Below are positions 57,855 to 64,000 of a DNA stretch of 64,000 bases, one piece after another. Origin of the DNA: Bretschneidera sinensis (Eukaryota; Streptophyta; Magnoliopsida; Brassicales; Akaniaceae); NCBI GenBank assembly GCA_023935145.1, contig CM043700.1, forward strand, positions 26,258,001 to 26,322,000. The letters are read 5' to 3'. Numbering within the stretch: position 1 is the first letter of the stretch; each line of letters starts with the position of its first letter. The translations under genes and the position numbers were made by a program. Under the pieces are notes generated by a model. The model was not told the origin of the DNA. It ran no database searches and was given only the letters and a program-made list of their open reading frames with translations.

Positions 57855-58480
57855 TGTTGATGCCAAAAAATGAGTGTTGTTGAGCTGGATGGATGTTCTG
57901 TAGAAGTACCTGCACAGAGAAAGGGAGATTTGCTATTGGGGTCGATGGAGGGGATGCCTCCGAGGATACTCCGATGCTTAAGTTAGCAAAAGTTTAAGAT
58001 TGTAAGTGTTTAAAACTGAGAAGCTCTCCCTCTTTTTGGACCGCTTACCAAATCCTTTTATAGAGTTCCGGAGGCGGTGATGGGTCGGGGCAGCTGTAAC
58101 AGGATACCCCAACTGGGTAGGGTAATGATGCCTATGAGGCCCAGCTAGGAAGCTGAGAACCGTTCAGTAGGGCTTTTGCCTTGTTGGCTTATTCCAGAGC
58201 CGTCTATGCGTAAGACGGTCTTTAGGTCTGACGCTCCAACTTGGTTGGTAATGATGATCCGAAAGGCGGTGGTGACGTGGAGGCCCAGCTGGAGCCAAGA
58301 TATTCCTGATGGCGGTCATGACCTGGAGGCCCAGCTGGAGGCAATGATGCCCTGAAGGGCGGTCATGACCTGGAGATCCAATTGTCTGGGCCTGAACTGT
58401 CCGCGTGTCACTTTGAATTCAGGGCTCACGATAATCCACGTGTCTTCCTCCTATTGGAGTGACATATTTTGGTAGTATCA
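57855..58480 (-). repeat. 5' LTR of the Tat element (626 bp)
   Basis: Matches 46653-47278 except for one visible substitution. It drives the minus-strand gag-pol transcript and carries the same internal 46-bp repeats. Confidence 0.97.
58054..58063 (-). promoter_or_regulatory. LTR TATA box for gag-pol
   Basis: The minus strand reads CTATAAAAGG within the 5' LTR, a strong TATA match, with about 200 bp of LTR downstream before the PBS. The other LTR has the same motif at 46852-46861. Confidence 0.7.
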
Positions 58481-58485
58481 GTGGC
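58481..58485. repeat. Target-site duplication, right copy (GTGGC)
   Basis: Directly follows the CA of the right LTR and matches 46648-46652. Confidence 0.95.
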
Positions 58486-61400
58486 ATGCAATGATCTCAC
58501 CAAACTGTTACTATAAAATAAAAATCCCATTGAATGAATATAAGGAAATAAGTAGATAATGTAACAAATAGTGCGGTATGCGAAGGACTTAGATACTGAG
58601 AATAATTAATTAAGAAAGTTTTCAAACAAAGATAAGAAATATAATGAATCTATTCTTTTGAATCCATTTATATACCAAAAAATTGTTCAATTCTTTATGA
58701 AAAGGATACCACTAAAATTCAAAATTGAATTCAACCTGGGTTCTCGAAGAAGATCACAGGGGCAAGAAAATTAAAAAAAAAAAAGAAAAAGGAATGGCCT
58801 TTATGTTGCATTATATGAAATATTCTTGAGACTTTATGGAAAGCTGATGATGGCTACATTTACGGGTTGTAAGGTTTCTCCATAAGAATCATCTAAACAG
58901 TAATAGTTGATGAGAAACTGATAGTTTTACTAAATTCCCTAATTTATTTAGGATAGATTCCCCACTTTGGCATAAGATAATTTGATTATTCATTGATATA
59001 TGATTGCTAGCTGTTGAGATCTGAATTATTTGGATGCTTCATGCTTATCTTAATACAAAATCCTTTCTTGATTGTAACTTTTTAATTTCGAGAGGAGTAT
59101 CGTTTCAAAAAGCATAAGAGAAATACCAAGAAAAAAGAGCACACATTGCAAATCAAGCCTACTTGTAGTTTTGCACACCGAAAATAATTGAAGTATGCAA
59201 GAATTTGAATGGTCTTCCTTCGAGAATGAATTAGGGCACAATAAGTTGCTTTAAAATTGTGTAAATCAAAAGTAAATTGAGTAATATCCTTATTGAAATT
59301 TTCATTCTATCATTTTCAATTTGGATAATAAGATGCCTCCTTATATATTAAGAGCATAAGACCACACATTGATATGAGTCGGTTTATTTTAAAATTTTAA
59401 ATAAATTTTTGTAAATCTGGTTTGAAGAAATCAAGGTCAAACGTAGATAAAGAGATCAGTTTATTGGTTTAATTCGGTTTATTAAAATCTATAAATTGTA
59501 ACTCACACCAAGTTAATGGTTCCTTGAAAACTTTAAACCGAAGTCAAATCAAGAGGATAAGAAACCGAATCAACCAGAATTGATTAATTAACTTGGTTCG
59601 ATTTATATATATCCACTTTGAGCTTGTTTGGTCTAGCTTTTGATTCTATTGTAGTTACTTAGGGATTCAAAAGTGATTTAAAAATAATTTTGGATAGAAG
59701 TGCTATGGAGTTAATTAAAAGTTATTTGGTGTATGATAAAAAAAAAAAAAAGAGTGTTAACGTGTTGGCCAAATTTGTGTATTTGGTTGATAAGTTATAA
59801 AAGTGTTTTTAAATGTTGAAATTATCGATAAAGGTATATGAGGATCACTTGACTATTTGAATGCTTTTTTTCTCATCAAATTGATTTTAATATTTACACA
59901 ATAAAATATTATTTTAATCATGATAAAATATAAATAATTTTTTTTATAAAATAAAAATATTTAATATTAATTAATTCTTATTAATAACAATAGTATTCTC
60001 AATTGAGAACACAAACAAATGACAGATAATATATAATTGATATTTATATAGTGAGAATGGTATAATATATACCCCTACGATGCATCTTAGGATAATTTAT
60101 GAATACAACTATATCAAAACTAATATTGAAATAAAAAGCTATAAAACTCGGCCAATTTTTGATTTTGAGTCTAAATCAACATTTTCAAATTGCTTTTAAC
60201 TTCTAATTCATAAATAAAAAATCACTATAAACTAAGAATGATTGATCTAAATTCTGCCTTTTAACAACAAAAGCTATTTTAGAAGTTAGTCCAAACATAC
60301 ACATTAGTAGAAATCCATAAGCAGTAAACCTTTTTTTCTTTTCTATAGCGATTGGGACAGCCAGAGGAGCTTGTAGGAGCATACTTTTCAAAGAATCATC
60401 ACTCTTTCAAATGCGATAAAAGGGTTTGATAATAATTCTGAAGCATAAGAGAGTGGAGAATAGAATTAGAATATCTTCGGTCGGCCTCTAAGCGAAAGAT
60501 GACTTCTAAAAAAGGTAAGTTTGGTGTGTTATTGAAGACAGGAATTTGGGATTTTTTTTTAATAAACTATATTAATATTTTATACATTTTGTTTACTACA
60601 AATGCAAAGTTATGTTTTTCATGGGTCGTTTTAAGTGGGCAAGAGATAAGAGAAGAAGGCTGCAGTCCTCAAAGTTCTTCTGCTAATTTTAGTTTCTTTT
60701 GAAATTTTTGAAGAAAATAATAGAAGCAATAAATTTTAAAAATTATATATCTTACAAGTTTTTTCTCTGAACATACTGTTTCATCAAGAAATAGAGGGAA
60801 TGCAGTGTGGCATGAGAGAATTCAAGATCCTAACAATGTCACATTTGATCCAATAGCAATTGTGGAGTAGCATAGTGGGCCTGACAAGTTCTTTGAGCAT
60901 ATTATAGAGAAGCCCATAAAATTTTAAAGAAAAATAAAATCCGCTTCCTGGATTCCTAATCATCAAGGGGAATTACCAATTTGCTACTTGAGAGTGGATT
61001 TGATTATTACCGGATGAATTTGTTTAGTATGAGAGAAAAATAAAATAGATGTAAGAAAATTAAACTGATAGAAAAGTAAGAAGATTTAATTTTTCTTTCA
61101 TGTGTTTAGTAAAAATGATTGACAATTAAGTGGAAAGAAAATAATATTCTCTTACATTTGTTTAGTAGAGTAGAAAAATAAGAGAAAAGAAAATGTAAAT
61201 ATTATTAGTTTTACCATTATATCCTTCATAATATTAATGAATATCAATGTAGGAGATTAGATAGAGATAAATTGATAATCTTATCTTTTTTCTCCTCTAT
61301 TTTCTCCATTATTTTTCACTATTCACTTATCTTAATTTTGGAGGATTATGATTTGTACTTGCAAGTGAAAAACATTATTCATCTTAATTTTCTTTCTTTT

Positions 61401-62309
61401 CACTTTTCTTTTTTACTAAACAAGAGAAAAGTTCATTTCATACACTTTTCTTTTCTCTTACTTTTATTTTCTCGCGTATTTTTCTTCTACTAAACACACC
61501 ACTTAATGTTCATTGAATCCACATCTTTACTTTCTTGCTTTTTGGGGTGCAACTTTGGCATTTTGAGTGATTGGTATTTCATGATAAAAAATTACTCACT
61601 ATATTGGATATTTTAGGGGATTTATCCTTTTACAATATGTTTGCTAAATGAAAATAAAATTCATTTTATTTTTAAATGAATTGAAAAAATAATTTATTTA
61701 AAATAAAATATTATATTTGATTTTCTTATATTACATTGTAGAATTCAATTGAGTTCTCGTGTATAAAATGTTATGAATAAATAAAAAATTCAAAAGAAGG
61801 AAAGACAGACACACATAGAGAGTATTTTGGTCAATATATTTTTTAGCTATTCATTTTATGGATTTCGTTTGTAAATTCTACTCTTATCAATTTAGATAGA
61901 ATTTGTAACAAGTTAACTCAATTTCATAGTAAATTCATTTACAAATGATTTCCATAATTTAAATACTTTTAAAAATTTAGACAAAACTTAAGGAATAAAT
62001 TATATATAAAAAAACTAGTGCAATGGGGTTATTTTGAAAATTTATTACATTTATAAATATTTGGAGCTAGTAGTATATTTAAAATATTTTAATATGTTTA
62101 TGCAAAAATTGTTTAAAAGTATTAAAAATATGTATACATTAAACTTACATAGGTTGGTAATTTTTCTTTTTGGCTAAATACCTATTTTATTCATATAACT
62201 ATGGACCACATTCTATTTTGGTAATACAACTTCCAACTGTATCAATTAAGTTTTTAAACTTAATTTTTTTGTCTCTTAATTCGATTTTTTTGGTGAATTT
62301 AGATTTAAA
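58486..62309. other. AT-rich intergenic region right of the Tat element
   Basis: No supported gene. Contains a MITE-like unit (about 61010-61505) and a stretch at about 59620-59870 that resembles 25340-25560. Remaining short open frames have no domain. Confidence 0.4.
61010..61505. repeat. MITE-like repeat with TGTTTAGTA ends
   Basis: The left side reads TTTGTTTAGTATGAGAGAAAAATA. The right side, reverse-complemented, reads GTGTGTTTAGTAGAAGAAAAATA. A further internal copy TTTGTTTAGTAGAGTAGAAAAATAAG lies near 61160. This suggests a non-autonomous element with inverted ends. The target duplication was not resolved. Confidence 0.4.
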
Positions 62310-62804
62310 TGTTGGATCCTTAATCCAACATTGGGCTTATATGTGAATAATTATGTGTTGTAGACTGTCATATAAGGTTAAGCCCATTTAAAGTGGTTTA
62401 CTAAGGTTTATGTAATTTGGGTTTTAATGTATCTAATAGGGTGTGGGCATTTAATGTGTAGAGGCTTAAGGGTAATTTCTATTTTTATGATGAGCTAAAA
62501 TAGAAATTTCAAAAGATAACAAGGAAGTTATCTATTAGTAGTGGTTATAATCCCTAGATCACACGAGTGATTATTCTATTCTATTCTTTGACATCCCATC
62601 ATCAGAGAGAGAGAGCAAGAGAAAACAAAGGATTCTCTAAGAGAACGTGTTGATCTGGAAGACATACCGCACGGCTCTAGAGAGTAATTGATTGTCATGG
62701 ATTCATGTACACTTCCGCATATTAATCTGTTCATTCTTGGTGATTTAACATGAATGTTTCCTGGATTTTGAGAGATGTTTTACATCCAAAGATATTTTCT
62801 AACA
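62310..62804 (+). repeat. 5' LTR of a Ty1/copia element (495 bp)
   Basis: Starts TGTTGGATCC and ends TCTAACA, so it has TGTT/AACA ends. It is followed after 2 bp by a primer-binding-site-like sequence and about 1 kb later by copia gag. The partner LTR lies beyond the window. Confidence 0.65.
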
Positions 62805-62806
62805 AG

Positions 62807-62818
62807 TGATATTAGAGC
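62807..62818 (+). other. Primer-binding-site-like sequence of the copia element
   Basis: TGATATTAGAGC differs at two positions from TGGTATCAGAGC, the usual initiator-Met-tRNA site of plant copia elements. It sits 2 bp after the LTR. Confidence 0.6.
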
Positions 62819-63815
62819 TCGTTCATATTGAATCGTTGGAAATCGGGATTTCATTCGATTACATGATGATTTGTATGTGTTTTTAGATTTAACGATTTCA
62901 GGTATGGTGTTGTTAAATTCGAGAACAATTTTGGTTGTCCTTTGTATAATTTTTCTGAAATTTGGTTGATTCAAAAGGTATTTAGGGTTCATTTAAAGAA
63001 AGTTATGAAATTGTATAATTTTTTGAGAATTTGGTTGATTTGCTACCATAGATCAGTTAGGAATTAAAAAAATGAGCAAAACTCGTTTTGAATTGTCGAA
63101 AACGGAGTTCCGAAGGCCAAGATATGGCCGGGTTAAGTTTCGGGTCGCGATTCGGATCGCGCGACCTGATTGAAGGTCAGAGATTATCAAAACGACATGT
63201 CGTTTTTTTTAAGGTAGGTCATTTCTTTGGTTCATACAAATGACATATCGTTTTTGGTTTGACTAAAGCAACATCGTTTTAAGGTAAGGGTGTTGACTTC
63301 GGCTGACCAGCGTTGACTTTGACCCAAAAAAATTTGTTTGTTTTGGGTCAATTTTGGTGCAATTTAATTTTACGTATTGGTATGTTTATATATATATATT
63401 GGAATGAATTTATTGAAGCAACATGTCACCAAAGTGACTTCTCTTGTGGAAATTAATTTGTTTTGGAATATAAACGGTTGTGTGCATGTAACTTATGTGA
63501 ATATTGACCGACCCAAAGGAAGGTTGATATTTAACAGAATTGCATGAGCACCTGCGGTAACAAACATGTGATGATTATTCGATATTTTTTTTCTTCATGT
63601 GAACAATACACCGGCCCAAAGAAAGATTTATTGTTCAACATGTTTTTTTATTATCAGTGTTTAATTACTACGCCAAGATATCACTTACAAATTTATATTT
63701 TGTCCAAAGACGAAATTTAATGGTGTGCCCGGTACCTTGAGATGGGATTTACCTCAATTTAAATTTTATTGCTATTTCTGTTATAAGTAAGCCTGTTTAG
63801 TTTGTTTGTTGTTCT
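62819..63815 (+). other. Untranslated leader of the copia element
   Basis: About 1 kb between the primer-binding site and the gag-like frame. No coding region seen. Contains a short GC-rich patch near 63144-63170 and a TA-rich run near 63390. Confidence 0.45.
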
Positions 63816-64000
63816 CTGGATTCAGCTACAACCACTCCTACTAATATTACTACCAACATTAATTCTATTCCTATGCTAAATGGCACAAATTTCAATTCAT
63901 GGCAAGATAACCTCTTGATAATTCTCGGAGTCATGGATCTCGACCTTGCATTAAGGGCTGATTCTCCTGCACCTCTTACGGATAAGAGTACCTCTGATGA
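63816..64000 (+). CDS. Ty1/copia gag, N-terminal part, cut by the window edge
   Basis: The open frame reads through MLNGTNFNSWQDNLLIILG and MDLDLALR, the start of the copia gag region (UBN2-type) typical of plant Ty1/copia polyproteins. An in-frame TAG lies upstream (near 63798) and there is no ATG between it and the conserved part except the internal Met of PMLNG. The frame where the protein would be expected to begin shows CTG. Either the start is at the internal Met or the copy is damaged. The rest lies outside the window. Confidence 0.65.
   Translation, partial: MDSATTTPTNITTNINSIPMLNGTNFNSWQDNLLIILGVMDLDLALRADSPAPLTDKSTSD

Larger units (their letters stand above)
46653..58480 (-). mobile_element. 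Complete, recent Tat-lineage Ty3/gypsy LTR retrotransposon (11,828 bp)
   Basis: Two 626-bp LTRs (46653-47278 and 57855-58480), both TG...CA, differ by one base that I could see (C at 46744, T at 57946). The flanking GTGGC at 46648-46652 and 58481-58485 is a perfect 5-bp target-site duplication. The coding strand is minus, so the functional 5' LTR is the right-hand one. In element order: 5' LTR, PBS, gag-pol (57776-52401), a 200-bp spacer, an antisense three-exon gene (52203-50093), its promoter, a 98-bp tandem array (49622-47401), a PPT and the 3' LTR. A second, archaeal-type RNase H after the first places it in the Tat group (Ogre/Retand relatives), as does an extra ORF near the 3' end. It looks structurally intact. 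Confidence 0.97.

Noticed and set aside
1..64000. tRNA, rRNA or CRISPR features
   Set aside because: No cloverleaf B-box pattern, rRNA sequence or spacer-repeat array was recognised by eye; the only regular array is the 98-bp repeat, which has no unique spacers.

Overview
The window is nuclear DNA from a flowering plant, most likely a eudicot. The genes are spliced with GT-AG introns, the protein families are plant-specific (a DELLA-type GRAS regulator, an ARGONAUTE10-type slicer, a GARP/HHO repressor), the spacers are AT-rich, and plant LTR retrotransposons, MITE-like repeats and a LINE remnant are present. The species cannot be named from sequence alone.

Layout. 1276-2913 (+): intronless DELLA-family GRAS gene with DGLLA in place of DELLA. 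5372-8640 (+): decayed Ty3/gypsy element. 11615-18541 (-): 22-exon ARGONAUTE10-like gene, open throughout (927 aa), whose last 14 codons, stop and proximal 3' UTR are copied in a 76-bp tandem duplication. Its probable leader and promoter run to about 23.3 kb and hold MITE-like material and a long polypurine tract. 25615-26345: TRIM-like element. 28546-29130: LINE remnant. 29339-30654: a copy of AGO10-leader-intron DNA flanked by about 280-bp direct repeats. 31040-38135 (+): nine-exon RRM/RD-rich/coiled-coil gene with a 4-kb last intron full of repeats. 39979-42120 (-): four-exon HHO/NIGT1-type GARP gene, convergent with the RRM gene.

46653-58480 is a complete, very young Tat-lineage Ty3/gypsy retrotransposon. 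It has 626-bp LTRs with one mismatch seen by eye, a perfect GTGGC target-site duplication, a PBS, a PPT and an intact 1791-aa gag-pol on the minus strand with two RNase H domains. It also carries a second, antisense, three-exon gene (643 aa) with its own TATA box, and a 2.2-kb array of 98-bp tandem repeats. Each half-unit of the array can fold into a two-step hairpin capped by a GCAA (GNRA-type) loop, the outer stem shows a compensated base-pair change between the two half-unit types, and most units carry a CACGTG G-box. This combination is the most interesting structure in the window. A Ty1/copia element begins at 62310 and runs off the right edge.

The four host genes are independent single-gene units. 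Two act in growth and patterning (the DELLA-type gene in gibberellin signalling, AGO10 in small-RNA control of meristems), one in nitrate/phosphate transcriptional repression (HHO), and one probably in RNA processing. All splice models were made by eye from the sequence and keep frame throughout.
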